A stretch of 64,000 nt of DNA from Selenomonas sp. oral taxon 920 (GTDB taxonomy: Bacteria; Bacillota; Negativicutes; Selenomonadales; Selenomonadaceae): positions 2,014,501 to 2,078,500 of the forward strand of contig NZ_CP017042.1 of NCBI RefSeq assembly GCF_001717585.1. Reading direction: 5' to 3'. The notes below the pieces were generated by a model. That model ran no database searches. It was not told the DNA's origin and saw only the letters and a program-made list of their open reading frames with translations. Below, in pieces: positions 53,164 through 61,984 of this stretch; the stretch's first letter is position 1; the number at the start of each line of letters is the position of its first letter. The translations under genes and the position numbers were made by a program.

Positions 53164-53508
53164 TTAGTATCGTCGGTTAAGGTTTCCGCCGAGAGGGCTC
53201 GCCCCCGTGAGATCGTAGCTGTGAACGGCGGCGTTCTGGCGGCGCGAACGGTTCAGCCATGCGCGTGCCTTGTACTGGATCTGCATCTCGAGCGGGCGGA
53301 TCTCCGCATCGAGCGCCGCCCACTCCGCTCCTGCACGATAGGGATCTGCAGGCAGTGCCTGCAGCAGATCGACAATCTGCCCACGCTGCTCAACGAGTTC
53401 GATAAAGGTGTCAATCTCGCTTGCATCGACGAATTTGAGCAGTTCGTGTGTGAGCACACGATACTTCTCCCAGAGCTCACGCGCTGTCTCGTAGGATTCA
53501 TCCGGCAT
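53164..53508 (-). CDS. FliT-like small flagellar protein
   Basis: A 114-residue, mostly helical acidic protein directly after fliS (11-base overlap) and before flagellin. Position, size and helix content fit a FliT-type export chaperone, which in other bacteria binds the cap protein FliD; sequence similarity is too low to be sure. The C-terminal 20 residues are basic and polar with no recognised motif. Confidence 0.6.
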   Translation of the reverse strand: MPDESYETARELWEKYRVLTHELLKFVDASEIDTFIELVEQRGQIVDLLQALPADPYRAGAEWAALDAEIRPLEMQIQYKARAWLNRSRRQNAAVHSYDLTGASPLGGNLNRRY

Positions 53509-53914
53509 AGACGCCGCTCCCTTCCATGCCCTGTGCGCCCTTCTCCTCGCGCGCCTTCTTCATAGCCTGTGCCCACGCATCGCGCAGCTCTGTCATGATG
53601 TCGGTTGCCTCCTGGATAATCGCAGGGTCGCTCTTCATATTTCCCTCGACCAGGCGGTCGTAGGCATAGTTATAGAGCGGCATCAGCTGATGGGAGATTT
53701 CATAATCCATGTTGAGCGTGATGCGGAACTCCGAGATGATATTCTGTGCCTTTTGGAGGGAGCTATTCGATGCCTCGTAGTTCTTCTCCGCAAGTGCCTC
53801 GACCCCCTCCTTGATGAACTTGAGACATCCGTTGTAGAGCATGAGTGTCAGTGCCTCGGGTGTCGCCGTCATCACCTGCTGCTTCTTATATGCCTCCGCA
53901 GCACTGTTTACCAT
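53498..53914 (-). CDS. fliS: Flagellin export chaperone FliS
   Basis: A 138-residue helical protein with the FliS features: N-terminal AYKKQQVMTATPEALTLMLYNGCLKFI and the later YDRLVEGNMKSDPAIIQEATDIMTELRDAW. FliS caps the C-terminus of flagellin and keeps it unfolded until export. ATG 53914 is preceded by GGGGGG; longer frames overlap fliD and are rejected. Order fliD-fliS-fliT-like is typical. Confidence 0.94.
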   Translation of the reverse strand: MVNSAAEAYKKQQVMTATPEALTLMLYNGCLKFIKEGVEALAEKNYEASNSSLQKAQNIISEFRITLNMDYEISHQLMPLYNYAYDRLVEGNMKSDPAIIQEATDIMTELRDAWAQAMKKAREEKGAQGMEGSGVYAG

Positions 53915-53933
53915 ATGGGAATCCCCCCCTGCA

Positions 53934-55571
53934 TCACTTTCCATTGAAGAAATTGAACTGCGTCGAGAGACGGGCGATTGCTTCCTCCATTGCGTTGTAC
54001 TTCTGGTAAAGCTTGCTCTCAAAGGACGACATGAGTTTCTTAAAGTCACTCATCTGCTTCTCGTAGTTCTGGATCAGCTTGCCCAGTTCGCTGAGATCCG
54101 TCTTGTCTGCTGCGACGCCGGAATGGCGCTCGAGCTCTTTGAGGCGTCCGCCCAGCTTGTTATAGAGACGGGTGGCAACACCGCTGTTGCCGTAGTCATC
54201 GTTCTCATCGTCATGCGAGATGAGACGGTACACCGCGTCCGGCTCTGCCGCAATTGCGTTCTTGAGCTTCGTCTCGTCGATCTGCAGATGCCCCTTCTGA
54301 TCCTTTGCCGTGATGCCGATAGACGAGAGGGTGGAGTAACGCCCCGGCACGGACTTCACGGGGTTGATGACTGCGTCGCGCATATCGCCGATGATGGAGC
54401 GTACGTAACTGTCACGGTAGAGAAGGCCTTCCTTCGCCTTCGCGTTCCACTTCTCGACCTGCTCCTTCGTCATCCCGTCTTCCTGTGACTTCGTGAGTAC
54501 GCCGTAGTCCTTGTGTCCCTTATCGCCGTATAGCTTGTTCAGTTCATCGAGCAGTGCATTGTACTCCTCGACAAATTTCTTGACGTTCTCGACAAGCTTG
54601 TCCTGATCCTGTGCGACATTGACCGTCGCCGGCGTGCCCACAGGAGTCGGCTTCTTAAATGTGTAGGTAACACCGCCCACCTCGAGCTTGTTGTCCTGCA
54701 GGTTGTTGTAGTCACGCCCGTCAATCTTGACGTTTGCGTTGGTTCCCGCTGCCGCCATGGAGATGGTCGTCGGACTGCTCGTTGTAAGCGTCATAGCAGA
54801 ACCGATGGTGCCATTGCTGACAACACCGAGCTTCAGATTATTCAGGAGGGTCGTCGTATAACTCGCAGAACTTGAGGTTGTATCCACGGTGAGGTCAATC
54901 TTGTTGCTGTCGCCCGTCTTGCTGTTGGCGAGAGAAAAACCATCTGATACGGAGTCATAGTTCGCACGAATATCGAGCGAGGTCTTCTTCCCGCTCGCAT
55001 TATAGCGAGCGTTATTGATCCGATTCGCAAGATCATTGAGCGTGAGGTTCTTCGTAAAGACCTCCTCCGCAGTGAACGTCACCTCTGCCGAGCCCGTGCC
55101 GTTTGACACCTTGAATTTGAGTGCCGTGTCCCCGTCCAGCATGCCGCTGGGACGTGTGCCGCCTGCAAATGCAATGTCCTTGAGCATCGTGCTCCCAGGT
55201 GTGCCCGTACGTCCGACATGCTGCCCCGATGCCGTCATGAGATAGGCGTTCGTCGCAGCCTGTGTGACCTCGACCGTATGTGCCATAACACCCGCATTCG
55301 CGTTCGCCGTCGCCGTAACGGCGTCGGTATTCGAGCTGGTCGTCGTCATCGGCTTCGTCAAAGAGCTCAGACGATAGTCAGACATGCGGCTTTTAAACGT
55401 ATTCGTCTTGTCATAGACATTCGCATACGCTTCCTTACGCCACTCTGTTTCGACTTCCTTCTTATAAATACGATCGTATTTCTTCTGCTGAGAGATCATC
55501 CCGACCTTGACCAGTGACTCAACGTCAAGGCCCGACCCGGAAAGTCCATAGATACCTTTTGCTGATGACAT
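53934..55571 (-). CDS. fliD: Flagellar filament cap protein FliD
   Basis: A 545-residue hook-associated protein 2. N-terminal GIYGLSGSGLDVESLVKVGM is typical, the middle (about 90-330) is Ser/Thr-rich, and the C-terminal half keeps NVKKFVEEYNALLDELN, the SSIGIT-type segment and the closing MEEAIARLSTQFNFF. A FliD pentamer or hexamer at the tip incorporates flagellin. Lies between flaG (20-base gap) and fliS (19-base gap). GAAGGAG precedes ATG 55571. Confidence 0.95.
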   Translation of the reverse strand: MSSAKGIYGLSGSGLDVESLVKVGMISQQKKYDRIYKKEVETEWRKEAYANVYDKTNTFKSRMSDYRLSSLTKPMTTTSSNTDAVTATANANAGVMAHTVEVTQAATNAYLMTASGQHVGRTGTPGSTMLKDIAFAGGTRPSGMLDGDTALKFKVSNGTGSAEVTFTAEEVFTKNLTLNDLANRINNARYNASGKKTSLDIRANYDSVSDGFSLANSKTGDSNKIDLTVDTTSSSASYTTTLLNNLKLGVVSNGTIGSAMTLTTSSPTTISMAAAGTNANVKIDGRDYNNLQDNKLEVGGVTYTFKKPTPVGTPATVNVAQDQDKLVENVKKFVEEYNALLDELNKLYGDKGHKDYGVLTKSQEDGMTKEQVEKWNAKAKEGLLYRDSYVRSIIGDMRDAVINPVKSVPGRYSTLSSIGITAKDQKGHLQIDETKLKNAIAAEPDAVYRLISHDDENDDYGNSGVATRLYNKLGGRLKELERHSGVAADKTDLSELGKLIQNYEKQMSDFKKLMSSFESKLYQKYNAMEEAIARLSTQFNFFNGK

Positions 55572-55591
55572 ATTCTTCTCCTTCTATCTCC

Positions 55592-55993
55592 CTACGCCGT
55601 CTTATCCAGGAAGGCGCCGATCCAGTCGTGCACCTTGATCATGTGCTCTACCATTGCCTCGGGCGGAACCTCGCGCAAGACCTCACCGGTCTTCTTGTCA
55701 AGCATTCGCACAGACATAAAGTTGACTTCTTTGTGGTACTGGAACTGCAGATCAACATTGATGTTTCGCATGATCTCATTGAGCTGCTGCGTGATGAACG
55801 CCGTCTGCTCCTCCGAGAGCGGCGCATGCTGCTCCTTCTCCTCTGCAGAGGACTCAGCCGGTTCGGCTGCAGGCAGTGCGCTTGTAGGCGATGTCTGCAA
55901 CGACTCCTGCACATTCGCCTTGGGAACATCTTCCCCCATACTGCTGACGGCGACCGCCGCAAGCATAACATCCTGAACATTCGTTACGGTCAT
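55592..55993 (-). CDS. flaG: FlaG family flagellar protein
   Basis: A 133-residue protein. The C-terminal 70 residues form the FlaG domain (LQFQYHKEVNFMSVRMLDKKTGEVLREVPPEAM), preceded by an acidic Ala/Glu/Ser linker. FlaG affects filament length in some bacteria, and its gene often precedes fliD as here. A hairpin with GGA in its loop lies just before its ribosome site (56016-56038), a candidate CsrA site. Confidence 0.9.
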   Translation of the reverse strand: MTVTNVQDVMLAAVAVSSMGEDVPKANVQESLQTSPTSALPAAEPAESSAEEKEQHAPLSEEQTAFITQQLNEIMRNINVDLQFQYHKEVNFMSVRMLDKKTGEVLREVPPEAMVEHMIKVHDWIGAFLDKTA

Positions 55994-56001
55994 AAGGCAC
56001 C

Positions 56002-56038
56002 CCTCCGTGTGTCATTGGGAACGCATCCGGCGTTCCCA
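56002..56038 (-). promoter_or_regulatory. flaG leader hairpin with GGA loop (CsrA-site candidate)
   Basis: On the minus strand TGGGAACGC and GCGTTCCCA form a perfect 9-base stem with loop CGGAT, followed by the ribosome site GGAGG at about 56002-56006. A stem-loop displaying GGA next to a second GGA at the ribosome site is the standard CsrA target layout. It lies in the 71-base csrA-flaG gap. Confidence 0.45.
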
Positions 56039-56064
56039 TTCCGTTCTTCCTTGATGGTTCCTTC

Positions 56065-56286
56065 TCAGTTTTTGGGCAAGGCACTAAGATCAAAGTTCGC
56101 GGGCGCTGCCGCTGCCTTCTGATTCTCTTCCTGAATCGCCCGATAGATCTCACCGCGATAAATCTTGACGCTGCGCGGCGCATCAATGGCAATGCGCACG
56201 TTGTCGCCCTGGACCTCCACGATGTTGACGACGACATTGTCGCCGATCATGATCTGCTGTCTGGGTTTACGTGTGAGTACGAGCAT
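56065..56286 (-). CDS. csrA: Carbon storage/flagellin translation regulator CsrA
   Basis: A 73-residue RNA-binding protein. MLVLTRKPRQQIMIGDNVVVNIVEVQGDNVRIAIDAPRSVKIYRGEI covers the whole CsrA fold, with RNA-contact residues in the LTRK and AP(R)xV-R segments (read in parts). The C-terminal tail is longer than the 61-residue E. coli protein. Its ATG shares a base with the fliW stop (TAATG). In Bacillus FliW sequesters CsrA until flagellin is exported; both genes and flagellin are present here. Confidence 0.96.
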   Translation of the reverse strand: MLVLTRKPRQQIMIGDNVVVNIVEVQGDNVRIAIDAPRSVKIYRGEIYRAIQEENQKAAAAPANFDLSALPKN

Positions 56287-56732
56287 TACCGTTCCTCCTT
56301 CTCAGCGGGGAACAGGCGATGCTTCGTTGTATATGCGCTCCGGTCAAGCACAATCTGCTTTGCCTGACGCGTTGCGGCATTGATGACGATGGGAGCCATG
56401 AGGTTCGCGGTCAGATCGCGGATCTCATGCCCCGAGAGTGTAAGAATCGCATAGATCAGCACCTCCTCCGGAGATGTCAGGCCAAGCTCTGCCTCCACCT
56501 CATCGTCGATGGTGAACTCGTAGTCCGGGAAAAATGTGAGCGGCATCGTCATCAAAAAGGCAAGATCCGGCGTTTGCACCGACTGCAGGAACACGTACGG
56601 ACTGTCCTCCTCGTACGGTATGATGACAAATTCCCGCTCCTCCTCGAAGGCGGGAATGCCTGCCGCAAAATGGATGATGGACTCTTCTGCCGCCTCAATC
56701 TCACCGAAGCGGCTCGTCATAATCTTCTTCAT
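56286..56732 (-). CDS. fliW: Flagellar assembly factor FliW
   Basis: A 148-residue protein with FliW hallmarks: TSRFGEIE, IIHFAAGIPAFEEEREFVII, and NLMAPIVINAATRQAKQIVLD. FliW binds either flagellin or CsrA, linking flagellin synthesis to export. ATG 56732 has AGGAG six bases upstream; a TTG one codon earlier is rejected. It forms a coupled pair with csrA. Confidence 0.95.
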   Translation of the reverse strand: MKKIMTSRFGEIEAAEESIIHFAAGIPAFEEEREFVIIPYEEDSPYVFLQSVQTPDLAFLMTMPLTFFPDYEFTIDDEVEAELGLTSPEEVLIYAILTLSGHEIRDLTANLMAPIVINAATRQAKQIVLDRSAYTTKHRLFPAEKEER

Positions 56733-56744
56733 CAATGACTCCTG

Positions 56745-57329
56745 TTATGCACGTACATCGTATTTGCCTTCGCTGACCCACCTGTGGATATCGCCTTTTT
56801 GCTGCAGGTATGTTTCGACACTGCCGCGGTTGTAGTGCAGGCGCGGACGACTCTCCGTATGCCAGTGCGGCGTCGTGTGACCGACGGTCGGCTCTCCGAC
56901 CGCCTGTCCCACATCAAAATGGATCTCAGGATCGGGAATCGCGGCGGCAACAAGCTGACGCTGCTGTGTCATGCGGTTTTCCATGTCACGCTTGGCGAAC
57001 TCTATGCCGACCTGACGCCCCGGCTTGGGGCCGTCCTCGGCGAGCGCCCACGCCATCTGCGTATGCTTCGAGGTTCCCTTACGCACCTCGCTCATGCCGC
57101 GCTCGAGATTCTCGCGGGCAAAGTCCGTATGATTCGTATATCCGTAGCTGTGCCGGCTCGGATAGCTGTCAATCGAGAGCTTCGGCTGCGTCACGCCGCG
57201 GTTCGAGCGCGCCTGCTGCGTCTCCTGCTCGTAGCGCGGCTGATGGATTCCGGAATCCAGCGAATTGTACTGTATACGCATGCCGATGATCGGCAGCGTG
57301 GATCGTATATTGAGATAGCGCATGGGCAT
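56745..57329 (-). CDS. YviE-like protein (DUF6470 family)
   Basis: A 194-residue protein of the family that includes Bacillus YviE, which likewise lies between flgL and fliW. Seen here: the N-terminal LNIRSTLPIIGMRIQY, a polar His/Tyr/Gln-rich region, and a C-terminal PDPEIHFDVGQAVGEPTVGHTTPHW segment. No enzyme motif or signal peptide is visible; function is unknown. The start at 57329 has GGGAAAGG at good spacing; ATGs at 57338 and 57323 are alternatives. Confidence 0.75.
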   Translation of the reverse strand: MPMRYLNIRSTLPIIGMRIQYNSLDSGIHQPRYEQETQQARSNRGVTQPKLSIDSYPSRHSYGYTNHTDFARENLERGMSEVRKGTSKHTQMAWALAEDGPKPGRQVGIEFAKRDMENRMTQQRQLVAAAIPDPEIHFDVGQAVGEPTVGHTTPHWHTESRPRLHYNRGSVETYLQQKGDIHRWVSEGKYDVRA

Positions 57330-57371
57330 AAAGGGCATCCTTTCCCGTTTATGAACTGCCGTTACATGGTA

Positions 57372-58757
57372 TTACCGCAGATAATCCACGAGCGAGAGCG
57401 GCAGGATGCGCGCCCCCATCGAGAGCGACATGCTCATGATCGTCTGCTGCTGCATCATCTTCGTTGCGAGCTCCGCCACGTCCGTCCCGGTAGCCGTTGT
57501 GATATCGCGCGTGATATTCTCCTTGTGATCCGTGAGAATGCTCTTCATATCCGTGTAGAGACCGCTGCGCGAGCCCGTCTCCGTATGAGCCTGCAGCGTC
57601 ACCTGATTGGCAACATCAGCAAGCGTAACGCCGTCCGAACTCAGCCAGTGCGCATCGCACGCCTTCGTCTTGGCATAGACCGTCAGCATATTGTTGACCA
57701 TCGCTGTTCCCGAGGGGTCGTCAGGAACACGGCCGGAGTTCTTGTCGTCGAAGAGGTCGCGCCCGAAGATATCAACGCCCGTCTTGTTGACTGTATCCGC
57801 CGACGGCTCCGTCGAGCCGTTCTGCTTGACCATCGAGATGTAGCGCCTGTCGCCCTGATACGTGACAAGCTGCTGGCGCACATAGGAAAATTTCAGCGTC
57901 ACACCGGGCACCGCTGCTGTATTGGACCAGTTTTCGCCCTTGCCGGGTGCCGCGACAGGATCGTTGATCAACTCTCCCGTGTTCTTGAAGTTGTCCTTGA
58001 TGAAGCCCGAGCCCTTCGTCACGCCCGCGACATTCCCTACGAAGGTTGTTTCACCGGCAGCAATCGCATCCGCCTCGGTCTTATATCCCTTGGCGATCAG
58101 ATCTTTGTAGCCATCCTGCACGAACTCCTTCGTGTAGACGTTGCCCGTAAGCGTATTCATATAGTAGGTCTTGCCGTCGCTGCCCTCAAGCGAGAGCATC
58201 TGATGCAGGAAATCTGCACTGTCGTTGTCGCTTGCCGACGTAAAGAACGCCGTCTGACGATCGTCAAGGCTCTTGGTAACGCCGCGCTTCTTCAGGTCTG
58301 CCTCACTCGACATGAGGAAGGGCTGCTTGAGATCTGCCTGCCCTGAGAAAACATAGCGGTCGCCGAGCTGGGTATTGCCGAGCGAGACGATCTGCTCGAT
58401 GTTCGCCTTCATCTCGCGTGCAATCGCAGGCCAGTCGCCGCTCTTCTCATCCTTGTCGTCGTTCGCGCCCTGAATGGTCTTTGCCTTGAATGTCTTCTGG
58501 ATGTCCTCCATCGCGGAGAGCGAGGTCTGCGTCGAGTTCATCCACGAGATGCCTGCCTGAACGCTGGCCTGATAGCGGTCGTTCTCTCCTTCGGAGACAT
58601 CGTAGCGCAGGTAGCGCGAGTAGTCCACGGAGTTGTCCGATGGACGGTGCAGCTTGCTGCCGTCACCCTGTTCCATGAGTTTCGACTTCGTGTAGTCAAG
58701 CGCATTCAGATCGTGCTGATAGCGCCGCACCATGTAGTTGCTGCTAATGCGAACCAT
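57372..58757 (-). CDS. flgL: Flagellar hook-associated protein FlgL
   Basis: A 461-residue hook-filament junction protein 3. The N-terminus (RISSNYMVRRYQHDLNAL, then RPSDNSVDYSRYLRYD) and the C-terminal DVAELATKMMQQQTIMSMSLSMGARI are the flagellin-like D0/D1 helices. The central region is larger than in E. coli FlgL (317 residues). It joins FlgK to the filament. Ten bases after flgK. Confidence 0.93.
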   Translation of the reverse strand: MVRISSNYMVRRYQHDLNALDYTKSKLMEQGDGSKLHRPSDNSVDYSRYLRYDVSEGENDRYQASVQAGISWMNSTQTSLSAMEDIQKTFKAKTIQGANDDKDEKSGDWPAIAREMKANIEQIVSLGNTQLGDRYVFSGQADLKQPFLMSSEADLKKRGVTKSLDDRQTAFFTSASDNDSADFLHQMLSLEGSDGKTYYMNTLTGNVYTKEFVQDGYKDLIAKGYKTEADAIAAGETTFVGNVAGVTKGSGFIKDNFKNTGELINDPVAAPGKGENWSNTAAVPGVTLKFSYVRQQLVTYQGDRRYISMVKQNGSTEPSADTVNKTGVDIFGRDLFDDKNSGRVPDDPSGTAMVNNMLTVYAKTKACDAHWLSSDGVTLADVANQVTLQAHTETGSRSGLYTDMKSILTDHKENITRDITTATGTDVAELATKMMQQQTIMSMSLSMGARILPLSLVDYLR

Positions 58758-58767
58758 ATGTCACCTC

Positions 58768-60489
58768 TTACCTTCCGACCACGCCCGTGCTGTTGATCAG
58801 GCGATCCAACATCTCATCCATCGACGTGAGCATGCGTGAGCACGCACCGTACCCCGTCTGGAACTTGAGCATATTCGTCAGTTCCTCGTTCCAGTCAACA
58901 CCCGACGTGGACTGTCGCCACTGCTCGATCTGCGTCATGAGGTCGTCCTGCTGCTTGAGCGTCTTGTCGAGGTTCTCCGCATCCGCACCGAGCTTGCTCA
59001 TCATGCTGTTGTAGTACTGGTTGATCGAGACATCGCTGACCGCGCGCACCGTGCCGCGCGGGTTCATCGTCCCCGCCTGGTCGATGTTGAAGAGCTTGCT
59101 CAGCTCGACCGCAATCGTACCGTCGGCGGTGCCGTTGACCCAGCTGTCATTGTAGGTGAAGGTCGAGGAGGTGTTGGTCAGCGTCGGCGTCACCTTCGTC
59201 CCTCCCGCGTTCGTGATCTGACGCGCGGCGACGAGGTTCTGTCCGCCCGGTGCAGTCAGTTCGTCCGCGATCTTGAGTTCGTTGATGATCTGCATGGACT
59301 GGAGTCTGTCCGGCGCGCCGATCACGTTGGTCGACACCGTTGTCGTCGGAGGCGGACCTGCCGCATGCGTACGCGTGAGGCTTGCCCCCGCTGCCTGCAT
59401 ATAGCGCTCACCCGTCAGCGGATCCACATGCCACGTGTACTGCATCTGGTCGTAGGTGGTTCCGTTCGGGGATTTGAACTTATTCTTTCCAAAGAAATTC
59501 AGCCACGTCGTCGAATCCGCATCGATGCCCGCGCCCTGCTTATGCACATCGTTGAATGTTGTGAGAAGGGTTGCGGAGATGTCCGCAAGCTGGTCGATAT
59601 GTCCCTTGTCCTGCACGATTGTATCCTGCAGCGCCTTCAAAATGCCGCTCTGCGGGACATAGCCGATGCCGCCCGCCTCCTTGATGCGCAGGGTGTAGTC
59701 CGTGATCCCGTACTGCTTGTTGTTGATCGGCGGGCTCATCTCGAGCGTCAGAGAGCTTTCGCGCTGTACGAGCGACATGCCGTTCGACACGACCGTATAC
59801 TGCCCGTTTGCTTCCTCGTAAACATTGACGTTCGTAATCTCGGAGAGCTTGTCTACAAGGAGATCGCGCTGATCGCGCAGATCGTTCGCCTTGCCGCCGT
59901 TCGTCTCGGCAAACATGATGTTTTTGTTGAGCCGTGCGATTTCCTTGGTAAGGCTGTTGACCTTGCCGACCTGAATCCGCATCTCATCGTACTGTGACGT
60001 AATCTGAACCTGCATCTGCTTCGCTGCTGTCTTAATGCGGTCGATGAGGTTGTTGCCCTTCGTGATGACCGATGTGCGCGAAGCCGAGTCGCTTGCGTAG
60101 TCGGAGAGGTTGACCCACGAAGAGTAGAACTGCTGCATCGCGTTCAGGACACCTGTCTTCTTTGAGTCGTTGAAAACCGTCTCGACCTTGTCGTAGTTCG
60201 TCTTGTACGTCTGGTAGAGGTTCTGTGCCGAGTTCTCCGACCAGTACTGCTTGTCCGCATAGATGTTGCGCGCACGGTTGAGTGCGACGACATCCACGCC
60301 GCCGCCGACGTAAACCCCGCCGTACAGGGAGGGGCGCTCCTGATAGTTCGTCGCCGCAGAATCCACGCGCTGCCGCGAGTACCCCTCCGTCGAGGCGTTC
60401 GTAATGTTGTGTCCGGTGGTGTCGAGCGAGAGCTGATTGTTCTGGATGCCCCGCACCATCGTATTGAGTCCGGCAAAAGTTGACCGCAT
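58768..60489 (-). CDS. flgK: Flagellar hook-associated protein FlgK
   Basis: A 573-residue hook-filament junction protein 1. The N-terminus has FAGLNTMVRGIQNNQLSLDTTGHNI followed by NASTEGYSRQRV, and YVGGGVDVVALNRARNIYAD follows; the C-terminus has SGVDWNEELTNMLKFQTGYGACSRMLTSMDEMLDRLIN, all typical of FlgK. GAGGGA lies before ATG 60489. It is exported with the help of FlgN, encoded next. Confidence 0.95.
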   Translation of the reverse strand: MRSTFAGLNTMVRGIQNNQLSLDTTGHNITNASTEGYSRQRVDSAATNYQERPSLYGGVYVGGGVDVVALNRARNIYADKQYWSENSAQNLYQTYKTNYDKVETVFNDSKKTGVLNAMQQFYSSWVNLSDYASDSASRTSVITKGNNLIDRIKTAAKQMQVQITSQYDEMRIQVGKVNSLTKEIARLNKNIMFAETNGGKANDLRDQRDLLVDKLSEITNVNVYEEANGQYTVVSNGMSLVQRESSLTLEMSPPINNKQYGITDYTLRIKEAGGIGYVPQSGILKALQDTIVQDKGHIDQLADISATLLTTFNDVHKQGAGIDADSTTWLNFFGKNKFKSPNGTTYDQMQYTWHVDPLTGERYMQAAGASLTRTHAAGPPPTTTVSTNVIGAPDRLQSMQIINELKIADELTAPGGQNLVAARQITNAGGTKVTPTLTNTSSTFTYNDSWVNGTADGTIAVELSKLFNIDQAGTMNPRGTVRAVSDVSINQYYNSMMSKLGADAENLDKTLKQQDDLMTQIEQWRQSTSGVDWNEELTNMLKFQTGYGACSRMLTSMDEMLDRLINSTGVVGR

Positions 60490-60527
60490 AGATCCCTCAC
60501 TCTTTCCCTATAATAACTACATCTAAA

Positions 60528-61019
60528 TTATACATCCGCATCAAACATTGCAATTTCGCGCCGCACCCCCGGTGCAGGTCCCGCGACGGGCTGCGATCTG
60601 CCGTAGGTATCATCGGCGACCGTACCAGAGATGACATTGAGCTGATAGTTCACGAACTCTGCACTCTTGTGCAGGAGCTGCCCGCAGACCTGAACGCGCT
60701 CCCGCAGCTCCGCCTGGCGCGCGGCAGCCGCACGCAGAACGCGCTCGACCGCAAGCCGCTCCCGCAGGTTCGGTTCGCGGGAGACGAGGTCGGAGAGGCT
60801 TTCTGCCCCCGATCTCACGAGGAAGTCTGCCTGCTGCCGCGCGAGCGCACGCACCTCGCTCAGGCTGCGCTCTGCCTCTGCCGTCGGCTCTGCGATGCCT
60901 CCGCCCGAGGCACTCCGTGAGAGTGCTTCCCGCAGTGCGGCAAAGCGAAGCACCGCCCCGTCGCAGGCAGCGAGCTGTGCCTTTAGGAGTACAAGTGCCT
61001 CGCGTGTCTCATGTGTCAT
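60528..61019 (-). CDS. FlgN-like flagellar export chaperone, copy 2
   Basis: A 163-residue helical protein adjacent to flgK. Its end (FVNYQLNVISGTVADDTYG) parallels the end of the neighbouring FlgN (AVNRQLGRIGGAVVDPVYG), so the two appear to be diverged tandem copies. FlgN chaperones FlgK and FlgL; having two copies may allow one for each client (inference). Arg/Ala/Leu-rich helices are predicted at residues 20-130. Six bases separate it from the upstream copy. Confidence 0.75.
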   Translation of the reverse strand: MTHETREALVLLKAQLAACDGAVLRFAALREALSRSASGGGIAEPTAEAERSLSEVRALARQQADFLVRSGAESLSDLVSREPNLRERLAVERVLRAAAARQAELRERVQVCGQLLHKSAEFVNYQLNVISGTVADDTYGRSQPVAGPAPGVRREIAMFDADV

Positions 61020-61025
61020 TGCCGC

Positions 61026-61514
61026 TCACGCCTTATAGTCCAGATTCTTCTTCAGATGCCGCACCTGTTCGCCGCCGCTGCTCCCATAGACGGGATCAAC
61101 GACCGCGCCGCCGATCCTGCCGAGTTGTCGGTTTACCGCAATCAGTGCTCCCTCGATGAGGAGAGAGTTCGCCTCGCTGAGCTCCTTCGTCTCCTTGACG
61201 ATGAGGCTCAGGCTGCGGCTTGCTGCGAGCACGGACCGGTGGACGGCATCCGTCGGTGCGAGGAGTGCAAGCTCCTCCATATTTGTCTCAGCGCTGACGC
61301 CGGGCGTATCCTTTGCAATCTGCGCGAGTTGGGTCAGGCGCTGCTTTTCGAGTTCCTGTACCGCGCGTGCAAGGAAGTCCTCCTCAGCGGTCAGTTTCTC
61401 CAGTGCCGCCATATCAAGCGCAACGAGAATACCGCGCTTTTTCTCCTGCAAAGCACGTATCTTCTCATATTGCCGATGCAGTTCCTCCAATGTTGCCGTG
61501 AATGCATTCCACAT
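61026..61514 (-). CDS. flgN: FlgN-like flagellar export chaperone, copy 1
   Basis: A 162-residue helical protein between flgM and flgK, the usual flgN position. The pattern TLEELHRQYEKIRALQEKKRGIL, then LEKLTAEEDFLARAVQELEKQR, and LSLIVKETKELSEANSLLIEGAL is typical of FlgN coiled helices. It would deliver FlgK/FlgL to the export gate. Sixteen bases after flgM. Confidence 0.88.
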   Translation of the reverse strand: MWNAFTATLEELHRQYEKIRALQEKKRGILVALDMAALEKLTAEEDFLARAVQELEKQRLTQLAQIAKDTPGVSAETNMEELALLAPTDAVHRSVLAASRSLSLIVKETKELSEANSLLIEGALIAVNRQLGRIGGAVVDPVYGSSGGEQVRHLKKNLDYKA

Positions 61515-61529
61515 GGGTCTGCACCTGCA

Positions 61530-61808
61530 TCAATAGCGCATTGCAAGCATCTTTGCCGCAATGTCCGAGGCAGCGGGTGCATACCCGCCCGCCTGTGCCT
61601 GTGCAAGCGCTTCTACACGCCCCTCACGCACATCGTCCATGCTCTGCAGCTTTTGCAGAATATCGCCGAAGCTCTGCACCTCACCGGAGAGCTCAAGTGC
61701 ATCCGGGCGCTGCACGGCACCCGCCGCATCCACGCGGCGCGTTCCCGCTGCTGCGCTGCCGGCATAGAGGCGGCTGACCGCCGAGACTGCATGATTACTG
61801 ATCAACAT
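61530..61808 (-). CDS. flgM: Anti-sigma factor FlgM
   Basis: A 92-residue protein, disordered and small like FlgM. The conserved part is DALELSGEVQSFGDILQKL, and the C-terminus (YAPAASDIAAKMLAMRY) matches the sigma-28-binding region (SxxIAxKML). FlgM holds the flagellar sigma factor until it is exported through the finished hook. ATG 61808 has AGGTGG upstream; GTG codons at 61817 and 61820 are alternatives. Confidence 0.88.
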   Translation of the reverse strand: MLISNHAVSAVSRLYAGSAAAGTRRVDAAGAVQRPDALELSGEVQSFGDILQKLQSMDDVREGRVEALAQAQAGGYAPAASDIAAKMLAMRY

Positions 61809-61931
61809 ATCCTTCACCACCTATGTATCAGGAAGCACCGAGCAATGCAGCCCCGTCATCTTGGCGCATGCATTGGATCAGTGATTCATTTCTTCCGAAA
61901 ATTACTCGGAGTCCTTTCACATTCTTTATCG

Positions 61932-61980
61932 AAAAAAAAAGACGGGTACTTAAGAACAAATTCCTAAGTACCCGTCTGTG
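61932..61980 (-). terminator. yvyF terminator
   Basis: Perfect 13-base stem AGACGGGTACTTA with TAAGTACCCGTCT, 12-base loop, followed on the minus strand by nine T. It lies between yvyF and flgM, so flgM needs read-through or a promoter in 61809-61931, where none is obvious. Confidence 0.93.
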
Positions 61981-61984
61981 TTTT

